A stretch of DNA of 34,612 bases from DATFWC01 sp045801465 (GCA_045801465.1 JBJMSU010000143.1:1-34612); one strand, 5' to 3'. Shown: positions 23,536 through 30,610, numbered from the stretch's first letter. Numbers and translations: made by a program. Notes: generated by a model from the letters alone, not told the origin.

Positions 23536-24003
23536 ATGAGCTACGTCAAGCATGTGTTGCAGCCGGGCGAAGAGGTGCGCCATGCGGCCAGCCTGCATTG
23601 GAGCCTGTACCTGCCTGGGCTTCTCGTCTGCGTGCTCGCCTTGATCGTCGCCCTGCTGCGACCCGACCCGTCGGTTCATTGGGTGACCAATCGAACGTTC
23701 GTCATCGCGGCCTGGCTTTGCTTCGCGGCCGGACTGATACTCCTCGCGCAAGCCTGGTTCCGCTGGTGGACGACGGAGATCGCCGTCACCAATCGCCGCG
23801 TCATCTACAAGACCGGGTTCATCTGGCGCGACACCACGGAAATGCACATGGACAAGGTGGAAAGCGTCGACGTCAAGCAGTCCATTCTCGGCCGCATTCT
23901 CGACTACGGCGACGTCGAGATTCGTGGTGTCGGCACCGGCTTCGAGCCGTTGCGGCGCATCGATGCGCCGCTCGAGCTTCGCAACCACATTACCGCAGTG
24001 TGA
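23536..24003 (+). CDS. Bacterial PH-domain (bPH2) membrane protein
   Basis: A 155-residue protein: a short N-terminal stretch (SYVKHVLQPGEEVRHAASLH), two membrane helices (about 24-43, LYLPGLLVCVLALIVALL; and 55-75, FVIAAWLCFAAGLILLAQAW), and a C-terminal bacterial pleckstrin-homology domain (about 80-155: TEIAVTNRRVIYKTGFIWRD, VESVDVKQSILGRILDYGDV, EIRGVGTGFEPLRRI). The arrangement matches YdbS/YdbT-like proteins with the bPH_2 domain, whose role is poorly defined and may concern envelope stress or lipid interfaces. GGGAG is placed about 9 nt before the ATG. queF follows on the same strand after 26 nt. Confidence 0.85.
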   Translation: MSYVKHVLQPGEEVRHAASLHWSLYLPGLLVCVLALIVALLRPDPSVHWVTNRTFVIAAWLCFAAGLILLAQAWFRWWTTEIAVTNRRVIYKTGFIWRDTTEMHMDKVESVDVKQSILGRILDYGDVEIRGVGTGFEPLRRIDAPLELRNHITAV

Positions 24004-24029
24004 GGACGAGATTGCCGTCACGCAGGCGC

Positions 24030-24482
24030 ATGGCGCGCGACGCACTTCAGCTCGGCCAGCCGACCCGCATTCCCGCCTCGCCCGACGAGGCGAAGCTCGA
24101 TCGCGTGCCGAACCCGCATGCGGATACGGCCTACGTCGCCCGCTTCACCATGCCGGAGTTCACCGTGATGTGCCCGGTTACCGGCCAGCCCGACTTCGCC
24201 ATTATGGTCATCGATTACGTGCCGAACCGCTGGCTGGTGGAGTCGAAGTCGCTCAAGCTCTATCTCAACAGTTTCCGCAACCACGGCGCCTTTCACGAGG
24301 AGTGCACGCTGAAGATCGGCAAGACGCTGGTGGCTCTGCTTGCGCCGCGCTGGCTGCGCATCGGCGGCTACTTCTTCCCGCGCGGCGGCATGCCGATCGA
24401 CGTGTTCTGGCAGGCCGGCAAGCTTCCGGCCGGCGTCTGGGTGCCGGATCAGGGCGTGCCGCCCTATCGCGGACGCGGCTGA
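24030..24482 (+). CDS. queF: NADPH-dependent 7-cyano-7-deazaguanine reductase QueF
   Basis: A 150-residue single-domain (YkvM-type) QueF that reduces preQ0 to preQ1 in queuosine biosynthesis. The active-site nucleophile is Cys48 and the proton donor Asp55 (EFTVMCPVTGQPDFA). The NADPH-binding signature ESKSLKLYLNSFRNHGAFHE occupies residues 71-90. The start at 24030 gives the family's usual length; the frame is open further upstream inside the PH-domain gene, where the text is not QueF-like. The 3' end overlaps the convergent thiE gene by 19 bp. No other queuosine genes are present in the window. Confidence 0.94.
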   Translation: MARDALQLGQPTRIPASPDEAKLDRVPNPHADTAYVARFTMPEFTVMCPVTGQPDFAIMVIDYVPNRWLVESKSLKLYLNSFRNHGAFHEECTLKIGKTLVALLAPRWLRIGGYFFPRGGMPIDVFWQAGKLPAGVWVPDQGVPPYRGRG

Positions 24483-25096
24483 GTCATTTCCGCCACCAAC
24501 CGCTTCATTTCGGCCGCGGGATCTTCGGCCCGCATAATGCTGCCCATCACGGCAACGCCGGCAGCGCCGGCACCCTGCATCTCCGTCACCTCGTCGGCCG
24601 TGATGCCGCCGATGGCGATGATCGGCACCGAGGTCGCGCGGCAGATGTCGCCAATTCCACGGGGCGCGAGAAACGGTCCATGACCCGGCTTGCTCGGCGT
24701 CGCATAGGCGGGACCGGCGATCGCGTAATCGACGACCGCGGGATCGAGGACTTCCGCCTCCGTCGCGGTGTGGATCGAGATACCGATCAGCGCGCCCCTC
24801 CCGAGCAGTTGGCGCGCGAGCGCTGGGTTTCCGCCGGCCGAGAGGTGAACGCCATCGAGCCCGGCTGCGTGCGCCAGAACGGGATCGCCGTGCAAGGTGA
24901 GACGCGCTTGCGAGGCTCGCGCGATGGGCAGCAAGCGCCTGGCCAGCGCGACCTGTTCGGCCGGCGGCAGGTCTTTCTCGCGCAGGCTCGCCCAACGGCA
25001 TCCGGCCGCGAACGCCGCGCCGACAAGCTCATCGAGCGGCGCGCGCGCCTGCCGGCGATCGGTGACGAGGAGCAGCGGCGGCGACGGCAGGGCCAT
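24464..25096 (-). CDS. thiE: Thiamine phosphate synthase (ThiE)
   Basis: A 210-residue TIM-barrel enzyme that couples hydroxymethylpyrimidine-PP with thiazole phosphate. Visible motifs are LLLVTDRRQ, the pyrophosphate-site SLREKDLP, LTLHGDPVLAHAAGLDGVHL, IGISIHTATEAE, YAIAGPAYATPSKPGHGP (the GPxxxTxSK loop) and PIIAIGGITADE. The protein is at the short end for ThiE, and the GISIH motif varies from the common GxSxH, so a TenI-like relative cannot be fully excluded. The position after thiOSG supports ThiE. The ATG at 25096 is preferred to the TTG at 25102. A palindromic repeat separates it from thiG. Confidence 0.85.
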   Translation of the reverse strand: MALPSPPLLLVTDRRQARAPLDELVGAAFAAGCRWASLREKDLPPAEQVALARRLLPIARASQARLTLHGDPVLAHAAGLDGVHLSAGGNPALARQLLGRGALIGISIHTATEAEVLDPAVVDYAIAGPAYATPSKPGHGPFLAPRGIGDICRATSVPIIAIGGITADEVTEMQGAGAAGVAVMGSIMRAEDPAAEMKRLVAEMTQPRPR

Positions 25097-25120
25097 ACGC
25101 AATCACATGCTTGCCTCTTC

Positions 25121-25212
25121 GTCATCACCGGGCTTGTCCCGGTGATCCCGTTTAAGTTGGCACGGCCGTGCCCACCTGATCGAGATTGCCGGGACAAGCC
25201 CGGCAACGACGA
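25121..25212. repeat. Palindromic repeat between thiG and thiE
   Basis: CGGGCTTGTCCCGG (25129-25142) and CCGGGACAAGCCCG (25189-25202) are a perfect 14-bp inverted repeat, and the centre holds another perfect palindrome, GGCACGGCCGTGCC (25159-25172). Ends read GTCATC and ACGAC. It lies inside the thi operon, nearly filling the 125-bp gap between thiG and thiE, where a stable RNA hairpin could reduce or protect downstream mRNA. Confidence 0.72.
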
Positions 25213-25221
25213 AGCTACTGA

Positions 25222-26007
25222 CTAGGTTCCGACCAGGCCGAACTGCGGGCTCGACGGTTCGGCCGCCGCGCGCTTGGGGATGCGGCCGGCGAGGCGCGCG
25301 AGCCGGCCGCCTTCGACCGCCGCGCGCATGGCGGCGGCCATGCGCACCGGGTCCTGCGCCTTCGATACCGCGGTGTTCAACAGCACGGCGGCGCAGCCGA
25401 GCTCCATGGCGAGCGCCGCGTCGGAGGCCGTGCCGATGCCGGCGTCGAGAACGACGGGAACCGGTGCGCGGGCGCAGATCAGCTCGATCAGATGCGGGTT
25501 GGCAATCCCCAGGCCCGATCCGATCAGCGAGCCGAGCGGCATCACGGCGGCAGCGCCGGCATCGGCGAGCTTGCGGCAGGTTACCGGGTCGTCGTTGCAG
25601 TAGGGCAGCACGACGAAGCCCTTGGCGAGAAGCGCCTCGGTGGCGCGCACCAGCTCTTCGATATCCGGATAGAGCAGCTCGCGATCGCCGATCACTTCGA
25701 GCTTGATCCAGTTGGTGTCGAGCGCCTCGCGTGCGAGCTCGGCGGTGAGGATCGCATCCTTGGCGGTCTGGCATCCCGCCGTGTTGGGCAGGAAGTGCAC
25801 GCGCCCGGCCAGGAGATCGGTCAGGCTTTCCTCCTCGCCGGCCAGGCTGATGCGGCGGATCGAGGCGGTCACCATCTCGGTCCCGCTCGCCGCCACCGCG
25901 TCCAGCATGACCTGCCGGTTGGGATAGCCGGCGGTGCCGAGAAACAGGCGCGAACGGAACTCGCGGCCGGCGATGACGAGCGGATCGGAAACGTTCGGCT
26001 TCGCCAT
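25222..26007 (-). CDS. thiG: Thiazole synthase
   Basis: A 261-residue TIM-barrel enzyme that builds the thiazole phosphate of thiamine from deoxyxylulose phosphate, dehydroglycine and the ThiS thiocarboxylate. Text matching the family: LFLGTAGYPNRQVMLDAVAA, VTASIRRISL, LPNTAGCQTAKDAILTAELA, the Schiff-base lysine Lys102 in NWIKLEVIGD, VLPYCNDDPVTCRKLADAGA, VMPLGSLIGSGLGIANPH and VVLDAGIGTASDAALAMELG. It starts 3 nt after the thiS stop. The glycine oxidase ThiO, encoded in the same operon, would supply its dehydroglycine. Confidence 0.96.
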   Translation of the reverse strand: MAKPNVSDPLVIAGREFRSRLFLGTAGYPNRQVMLDAVAASGTEMVTASIRRISLAGEEESLTDLLAGRVHFLPNTAGCQTAKDAILTAELAREALDTNWIKLEVIGDRELLYPDIEELVRATEALLAKGFVVLPYCNDDPVTCRKLADAGAAAVMPLGSLIGSGLGIANPHLIELICARAPVPVVLDAGIGTASDAALAMELGCAAVLLNTAVSKAQDPVRMAAAMRAAVEGGRLARLAGRIPKRAAAEPSSPQFGLVGT

Positions 26008-26010
26008 CGC

Positions 26011-26229
26011 TCATCCTCCCTGGCGCGCGCGCACGATCTCGACGGCATCGCCGGGAGTGAGCCTTGTGTCGCGCCATGCCGCCCGCGGCACCACCGCGCC
26101 GTTGAGCGCGACCGCAACCCCGCGCGCGTCGGCGCCGATGTCTTTTTCGTCGAGCAGGGCCGCAACGGTCGCGACGGCCAGCGTTTCGCGCTCGCCGTTG
26201 ACGCTGATGGTGACGGTCTCGGTCATCAT
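26011..26229 (-). CDS. thiS: Sulfur carrier protein ThiS
   Basis: A 72-residue ubiquitin-like carrier ending in Gly-Gly (VEIVRARQGG), which is adenylated and converted to a thiocarboxylate that donates sulfur to ThiG. The N-terminal strand (TVTISVNGERETL) and VAVALNGAVVPRAAW match the family. It starts at the first of two adjacent ATG codons (26229), with AGGA 6 nt upstream, and lies between thiO (12 nt) and thiG (3 nt). No thiF is seen in the window. Confidence 0.93.
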   Translation of the reverse strand: MMTETVTISVNGERETLAVATVAALLDEKDIGADARGVAVALNGAVVPRAAWRDTRLTPGDAVEIVRARQGG

Positions 26230-26241
26230 CTCATGTCCTGA

Positions 26242-27402
26242 TCACTCGGCCGCCTCGGCGCGCGCGAACCGTTCCATGCCAAAGGGGCGGATGGCCGGGT
26301 CGACCGCGCCGTCGAGCACGAGGCGCGCGATGTGCTCGGCGGTCACCGGCGCGAGCAGGATGCCGTTGCGGTGATGGCCGGTGGCATAGACGAGCCCGTC
26401 GAGCGGCCCCGGTCCGAGGATCGGCGCGTCGTCGCGGCTGCCGGGGCGATGCCCGACCCACATCTCATCGATCGGCAATTCCTCGATCGCCGGTACGATG
26501 CGCCAGGCGGCTTCCAACAGCGAGAGCACGCCGCCCGCGGTAAGCGTGGCATCGAAACCCTTCTCCTCGACCGTCGCGCCGAGGATGAGGCGGCCGTCGC
26601 GGCGCGGGACCATATAGACGTTCGGGCCCCAGACCACATGGCTGAGCAGCGGCGCGGCCGGATCCATGTGCAGCGCCAGGGTCTGCCCTTTCACCGGGCG
26701 CACCGGCGGCAGCAGCGGCGCCGGGATGCCGCCGATAGCGCGCGACCACGCCCCGGCGGCGATCACCACGGTGGCGGCGTCGACATCGCTGCCGTCCGCA
26801 AGATGCACGCCGGTGGCGCGGGCATGGCTGACGAGCACCCGCTCCACCGCCGTATGTTCCCGGATCACCACGCCTGATGCAGTGGCGGCGTCGCGCAGCG
26901 CCGCAACGAGCTTGCGATTGTCGACCTGATGGTCCTCGGGACTGAACACCGCGCCGGCCAGCGCGGCCAAATGCGGCTCGCGCCGCCGTGCTTCCGGGCC
27001 AGAGATCCATTCGAGCGGAAGCCTAAGGCTGTGCTGGAAGGCAAGCTGGTGGCGCAGCCGCGCCTGGTCGTCGGCCGTCAACGCGACCACCAGCGTGCCT
27101 TCGCGCCGCAGCTCCACGCTCAGGCCCGTGGCCTGTTCGAGCTCCGCCGCGAAGGCCGGCCATGCGGCCTGGGCAAGGCGCCCGAGCGCCACCAGGGCCT
27201 CCTCGCCCGGCTCCGCCTCGGCGCAGGCGGCCAGCATGCCGGCCGCCGCGTGGCTCGCCCCGGCCCCGGCGGCGCCGCGGTCGAACACGCTCACGCGGGC
27301 GCCGCGCTGCGCCAGGCGCCACGCGATGCCGAGCCCGACGACGCCGGCGCCGACGATCGCGACGTCGGGTCGATCCGTGAACTGACGCGTGGAGGCTGCC
27401 AT
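26242..27402 (-). CDS. thiO: Glycine oxidase ThiO
   Basis: A 386-residue FAD-dependent D-amino-acid-oxidase-fold enzyme. The FAD Rossmann motif is VAIVGAGVVGLGIAWRLAQR followed by VSVFDRG and ASHAAAGMLA. Later landmarks are VFSPEDHQVDNRKLVAAL, VVIAAGAWS, VRPVKGQTLAL, YMVPRRDGRLILGATVEEKG, and the C-terminal FAD/substrate region MWVGHRPGSRDDAPILGPGP, then YATGHHRNGILLAPVTA. ThiO oxidises glycine to dehydroglycine for ThiG. It is the first gene of the thi operon, directly behind a TPP riboswitch; its Shine-Dalgarno overlaps the end of the aptamer. Confidence 0.93.
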   Translation of the reverse strand: MAASTRQFTDRPDVAIVGAGVVGLGIAWRLAQRGARVSVFDRGAAGAGASHAAAGMLAACAEAEPGEEALVALGRLAQAAWPAFAAELEQATGLSVELRREGTLVVALTADDQARLRHQLAFQHSLRLPLEWISGPEARRREPHLAALAGAVFSPEDHQVDNRKLVAALRDAATASGVVIREHTAVERVLVSHARATGVHLADGSDVDAATVVIAAGAWSRAIGGIPAPLLPPVRPVKGQTLALHMDPAAPLLSHVVWGPNVYMVPRRDGRLILGATVEEKGFDATLTAGGVLSLLEAAWRIVPAIEELPIDEMWVGHRPGSRDDAPILGPGPLDGLVYATGHHRNGILLAPVTAEHIARLVLDGAVDPAIRPFGMERFARAEAAE

Positions 27403-27407
27403 CTCGG

Positions 27408-27487
27408 CTCCCTACGCTGGCATGACCCAGACAGGTTCAAAGGGTGTGATCTCAGCCGCGGTCAGCGCGGCACCCCTGGCCGTAGGC
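27408..27487 (-). ncRNA. TPP (THI-box) riboswitch controlling thiOSGE
   Basis: Read on the minus strand, this leader contains the conserved TPP aptamer blocks in order: GGGGTGCC, GCTGAGATC, ACCCTTTGAACCTG and GGGTCATGCCAGCGTAGGGA. P1 is formed by CCTACG (27486-27481) and CGTAGG (27416-27411). The Shine-Dalgarno AGGGAG (27413-27408) shares three bases with the 3' strand of P1 and is 5 nt from the thiO ATG at 27402. TPP binding, which stabilises P1, should therefore block ribosome access directly. The aptamer call is strong; the mechanism is inferred. Confidence 0.93.
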
Positions 27488-27489
27488 AT

Positions 27490-27518
27490 ATAATCGGCAT
27501 CTTGGGGGCGTCATGCAA
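27490..27518 (-). promoter_or_regulatory. Probable promoter of the thi operon
   Basis: On the minus strand, TTGCAT (27518-27513) and GATTAT (27495-27490) are separated by 17 bp. Transcription would begin a few bases further, at about 27484, right where the 5' strand of riboswitch P1 begins. The hexamers are partial matches, but spacing and position agree well. Confidence 0.45.
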
Positions 27519-27527
27519 GGGTCTGTG

Positions 27528-27544
27528 CCATGCCTCCGGCATGG
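27528..27544 (-). terminator. Stem-loop after the DUF1778 gene
   Basis: CCATGCC and GGCATGG form a perfect 7-bp stem with a 3-nt loop, beginning 3 nt after the stop of the antitoxin gene. There is no T-run, so termination would have to be weak or Rho-assisted; it may simply protect the mRNA end. Confidence 0.35.
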
Positions 27545-27547
27545 GCG

Positions 27548-27811
27548 CTACTCCTGCCACGTCGGCGCTTTGGCCGCGAGTTCTTTGAGCCCGTTGGTCT
27601 CGTCCGCCGACCGGTGTGCCCAAGCTTCGAACGCTTCCCAGTCGTTCGCCGGAATGGTGACAGTGCGCCGTTCCAGGAGGTCCGCTTCGGCCGCATCGAG
27701 TGCCTTGCGCCGGATGAACTCGCTGAGATTGGTGCGTGCAAGCTCGGAAGCGGCCTTCAGGATGGCGCGCTCTTCCTGGCTGAGCCGTATGGTGAGCACC
27801 GAGGTTGTCAT
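27548..27811 (-). CDS. DUF1778 (TacA-like) antitoxin, orphan
   Basis: An 87-residue protein with an N-terminal ribbon-helix-helix DNA-binding domain (about 4-50: VLTIRLSQEERAILKAASEL, ARTNLSEFIRRKALDAAEAD) and a C-terminal toxin-binding-like tail (TIPANDWEAFEAW, then ELAAKAPTWQE). DUF1778 proteins usually neutralise a GNAT-acetyltransferase toxin encoded immediately downstream. Here only a stem-loop and the thi promoter follow, and no toxin gene lies on either side, so it is an orphan antitoxin or has been retained as a regulator. A small inverted repeat (27843-27854) lies in its promoter region. Transcribed leftward, 56 nt after the MFS gene. Confidence 0.85.
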   Translation of the reverse strand: MTTSVLTIRLSQEERAILKAASELARTNLSEFIRRKALDAAEADLLERRTVTIPANDWEAFEAWAHRSADETNGLKELAAKAPTWQE

Positions 27812-27842
27812 TTACAGGCGGTTCCTCGCCAGCATCACGCTC

Positions 27843-27854
27843 GGTATGACAATA
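27843..27854. promoter_or_regulatory. Possible operator upstream of the DUF1778 gene
   Basis: GTAT (27843-27846) and ATAC (27851-27854) are inverted repeats around GACA, about 32 nt before the antitoxin start. Ribbon-helix-helix antitoxins commonly bind short palindromes of this kind to repress their own genes. The assignment rests on position and symmetry only. Confidence 0.35.
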
Positions 27855-27867
27855 CATTCCGGCCCGC

Positions 27868-29025
27868 TCAAGTGGGCCCGGGAGCGTGCAGCAGGCGCAC
27901 GGAGATCAAGGCCACCAGGGCAACGCCGATGGCGGCGATCACCAGAGTCGGGCCTTGGCCGGCCCATGCCAGGCCCAATCCGTAGAAGACGGGTCCGATC
28001 GCCTGGCCGAGGAAGAACGACGAGGAGTGCAGCGCGGCCGACGATCCGCGCGCTTCCGGCGCGAGCTCGGTCATGAACACCTGGATCGAGCCGTGCAGCA
28101 GGTAGAAGCCGAGGCCCAGGAGCCCGAAGGCCAGCAGCGCGAGCGGCCACCATACGTGCAGCGCGACCGAGCTCAACGCGATCGCGGCAACGAGGCCGCC
28201 GGTCATCATGATGCGGCGTTGCCCGAACATCTCGAGCAAGGCGCCGACCACCATCGCGTAGAGAACGCCGCCGAGCGAGAAGCCGGCGATGACGAGGCCG
28301 GCGATGGACGCACGCGCTTCGCCGCCCGCCAGCAGCAGCAGCGCCACATACGGAAACACGCCGAAGATGAAGATGCCTTCGAAAAATACGGCGCCGAAGC
28401 ACACCTTGGCGCGCGGATTGGCCAGGATCGCACGATATCCGGCCGGCACCGATTTGAACGGGATGCGCGTCGATTTCACGTCGGTCGTGCGGAAGCCGAT
28501 GATGGCCGTGAGCAACGCCAGCGCCCCTATGGCGCCCGTGAGCAGGAACACGCCGCGCCAGCCGATCAGGTCGGCGACGATGCCGGCCGCCGAGGCGCCG
28601 AGCAGGTTGCCGCTCATGCCGGCGAAGAGGATGCGGCTGAGCGCGACCTGACGCTGGCCGATCGGCGCCAGGTCGGCCGCAAACGCCATGGCGGCGGGAA
28701 AGATGCCGCCCGACACGATGCCCGACAGCATGCGCAAGGTGAGCAGGACCGCGAAGCTCTCGGCGAACGCGCTCGCGAGCGAGGCCGCCGTCAGCAGGAC
28801 GAGGCAGATGGTCATCATGCGCGCCTTGCCGATCACGTCGGCGAGCGGTCCGAGCAATGGCTGCAGCACCGCATAGGGCAGCGCAAATGCCGTCGACAGG
28901 AGCGCCGCGGTGGCCGGATCGACCCACAGGCTCGTCGCGATCTGCGGAATGACCGGATCGACCGCGCGCGTGAAGAGCGACGTCGCGAACGTCACCACGC
29001 CGACGATGTTCAGCAGGCGGTTCAT
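27868..29025 (-). CDS. MFS transporter, drug/arabinose efflux type
   Basis: A 385-residue, 12-helix major facilitator protein. The first helix is LLNIVGVVTFATSLFTRAVD with DPVIPQIATSL, then the loop 2-3 motif (GPLADVIGKARMMT), motif C-like glycine-rich helix 5 text (SGNLLGASAAGIVADLIGWR) and a mirrored second half (GFSLGGVLYAMVVGALLEMF). It resembles AraJ/PbuE-like exporters. Substrate cannot be told from sequence. The frame is open to 29085, but MNRLLNIVGVV at 29025 is the natural start, since the upstream part is translated from a palindromic repeat. The DUF1778 gene follows, and the ligase gene precedes it on the same strand beyond the repeat. Confidence 0.85.
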   Translation of the reverse strand: MNRLLNIVGVVTFATSLFTRAVDPVIPQIATSLWVDPATAALLSTAFALPYAVLQPLLGPLADVIGKARMMTICLVLLTAASLASAFAESFAVLLTLRMLSGIVSGGIFPAAMAFAADLAPIGQRQVALSRILFAGMSGNLLGASAAGIVADLIGWRGVFLLTGAIGALALLTAIIGFRTTDVKSTRIPFKSVPAGYRAILANPRAKVCFGAVFFEGIFIFGVFPYVALLLLAGGEARASIAGLVIAGFSLGGVLYAMVVGALLEMFGQRRIMMTGGLVAAIALSSVALHVWWPLALLAFGLLGLGFYLLHGSIQVFMTELAPEARGSSAALHSSSFFLGQAIGPVFYGLGLAWAGQGPTLVIAAIGVALVALISVRLLHAPGPT

Positions 29026-29043
29026 CGAAAGAACGTTTCTAAG

Positions 29044-29102
29044 CCTATCGTTGGAGCATGATCTTTTCCGAAAACCGGTGCCCACTTTTCGGGATCATGC
29101 TC
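29044..29102. repeat. Palindromic repeat C, copy 1 (3' side of the ligase gene)
   Basis: GAGCATGATC (29054-29063) pairs with GATCATGCTC (29093-29102), and CCGAAAA (29068-29074) pairs with TTTTCGG (29086-29092), giving a long interrupted hairpin. The last base of the repeat is shared with the stop codon of the ligase gene. Its first 34 bases are identical to copy 2 at 30269-30302. The sequence is of a type scattered through Bradyrhizobium-like genomes. Confidence 0.82.
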
Positions 29103-30262
29103 TATGCGATAATGGCATGCGGCAGGAAGCGCGAGGTGTTCTTGGTGATCGGGCTTGCGTCCTCGCGCACCGACAGCCCGCAGGGCTTGCCGGCCGCGAT
29201 CCACGAGCCCAGCACCGTGTAGTTCCCGTTGAACTGCGGCAGCGGCGCAATCGCCTGGCGCACGAACCCTTCGCCACCATACGGGCCGCTGTCGGTATCC
29301 ACCGCGGTGCCGTCGACCACGAGCTCGACGTTGGCGCCTTCGCGCGAGTAGAGCGGCTTGCGCGCGTAGGAGGTCGCGAGGGCGGACGCCGCCTGATCGT
29401 CATCGAAGTAGGCGGGCAGCAGATTGGGATGGCGCGGAAACATCGCCCACAGGAGCGGCAGGATGCCCTTGTTGGAGAGGATCGCCTTCCACGGCGGCTC
29501 GACCCATTGCGTCGATGCGCCGGCCAGCCCCGTCCCGAACTCCTCGCGCATCATCCATTCCCACGGGTAGAGCTTGAACATCAGCTCGATCGGCCGGTTC
29601 TCGAGGTCGACGAACACCCCGCTCTTGAGCCGGCCGATCGCTGCCATGTCGAGGACCGTGGTGGCGAGCCCCGCCTGGCGGGCGCAGTCCGCCATATAGG
29701 CGATGGTGCCGGCATCTTCCGCGCTGTCGGTCGTGCCGGCGAGATGCAGCGGCCGATCGCGGCCGATGGTGTTCCAGCCGGCGATCAACTGCTCGTGCAG
29801 CGAGTTGTATTGATCGGCCCCCTCGGCAACGATGTTGCGCTCGATCGCCTGCTCGAGCCAGAGCCATTGGAACACGGCGGTCTCGAACACCGCCGTCGGG
29901 GTGTCGGCATTGTACTCGAGCAGCTTGGCCGGGCCCTCGCCGTCGTAGCGCAGGTCGAAGCGGCCGTAGAGGCTCACATCGCCGCGCTTCCAGCTGGCGG
30001 CGAGCCAGGTCCAGAACCGCTCCGGGATGCGCAGCACGCGCAGCATCCGTTCGTCGCCGACCGCGCGCGCGACGAGCTCGCGGCACATGGCATCGAGCTC
30101 CGCCGTCGGCGCCTCGATGTCGCGCTCGATCTCCTCCAGAGTGAAGCCGTAGTAGGCGGTTTCATCCCAATAGGGCGCACCATCGATGGTATGAAAATCG
30201 AAGCCGACCTCGGCGGCGAGATCGCGCCAGTCGCTGCGTTCCGGGCAGGCGATGCGTTGCAT
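29102..30262 (-). CDS. Glutathionylspermidine synthase-like ATP-grasp ligase (YjfC/YgiC type)
   Basis: A 386-residue protein, the same length as E. coli YgiC, consisting only of the preATP-grasp/ATP-grasp synthetase part without the amidase domain of Gss. Recognisable text includes IDGAPYWDETAYYGFTLEEI, YNADTPTAVFETAVFQWLWL, ELMFKLYPWEWMMREEFG, EPPWKAILSNKGILPLLWAM, GGEGFVRQAIAP and the C-terminal SWIAAGKPCGLSVREDASPI with TKNTSRFLPH. Family members join an amine or peptide to a carboxylate using ATP, but the substrate of the YgiC/YjfC branch is not established. In E. coli the order is yjfL(DUF350)-yjfM(DUF1190)-yjfC; here the first two lie 2.4 kb upstream beyond two inserted genes. The ATG is 7 nt downstream of repeat copy 2, so the repeat forms its leader. 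Confidence 0.88.
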   Translation of the reverse strand: MQRIACPERSDWRDLAAEVGFDFHTIDGAPYWDETAYYGFTLEEIERDIEAPTAELDAMCRELVARAVGDERMLRVLRIPERFWTWLAASWKRGDVSLYGRFDLRYDGEGPAKLLEYNADTPTAVFETAVFQWLWLEQAIERNIVAEGADQYNSLHEQLIAGWNTIGRDRPLHLAGTTDSAEDAGTIAYMADCARQAGLATTVLDMAAIGRLKSGVFVDLENRPIELMFKLYPWEWMMREEFGTGLAGASTQWVEPPWKAILSNKGILPLLWAMFPRHPNLLPAYFDDDQAASALATSYARKPLYSREGANVELVVDGTAVDTDSGPYGGEGFVRQAIAPLPQFNGNYTVLGSWIAAGKPCGLSVREDASPITKNTSRFLPHAIIA

Positions 30263-30268
30263 CCGTGT

Positions 30269-30350
30269 CCTATCGTTGGAGCATGATCTTTTCCGAAAAC
30301 CGCTACCCGGCCCGGATCAAGTCCGGGCCAAGCTCTTTCGGGATCATGCT
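30269..30350. repeat. Palindromic repeat C, copy 2 (5' side of the ligase gene), with inserted hairpin
   Basis: The first 34 bases (30269-30302) are identical and in the same orientation to copy 1 at 29044-29077. The outer arms are GAGCATGATC (30279-30288) and GATCATGCT (30342-30350). Unlike copy 1, the centre holds an extra perfect stem, GGCCCGGA/TCCGGGCC (30309-30329) with a TCAAG loop. The two copies bracket the ligase gene as direct repeats. Confidence 0.82.
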
Positions 30351-30610
30351 GTCTAAGCAGGTTTCGGTGGATTGACCAACAGAGGCGCCTGGGGATGCGG
30401 CGTCCGCTTTCGCCAACTGCGGCCATGGCGTCGCATACATCCAGGGCAGCTATGCGCCCAAGAGGAGACAATCACGGCGATCGTCGAGAGAGCAAAGAGC
30501 CCGAATGTCATGGCCGGCTGCACAATGAATTATCTCCCATACAGGGGACTCCCGGGGTGCTATCGTTCCTACAGCGAAAAATATCGGCCTCAGTTCGGGA
30601 GGGAATTGGT
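30351..30610. other. Intergenic segment before the tandem binding-protein genes
   Basis: About 260 bp separate repeat copy 2 from the first binding-protein gene. A plus-strand frame closed by a stop at 30526-30528 reads AASAFANCGHGVAYIQGSYA before turning basic and low in complexity. It could be the worn remnant of a gene, but it has no start with a ribosome-binding site and I recognise no family. The right end supplies the GGGAGG Shine-Dalgarno of the next gene. No promoter could be picked with confidence. Confidence 0.35.

Noticed and set aside
30395..30610. A 72-codon extension of the first tandem binding protein.
   Set aside because: The Tat leader RRRECIALLGG begins right after the GTG at 30611, which has GGGAGG at the right distance; the extension is basic and unlike the family.
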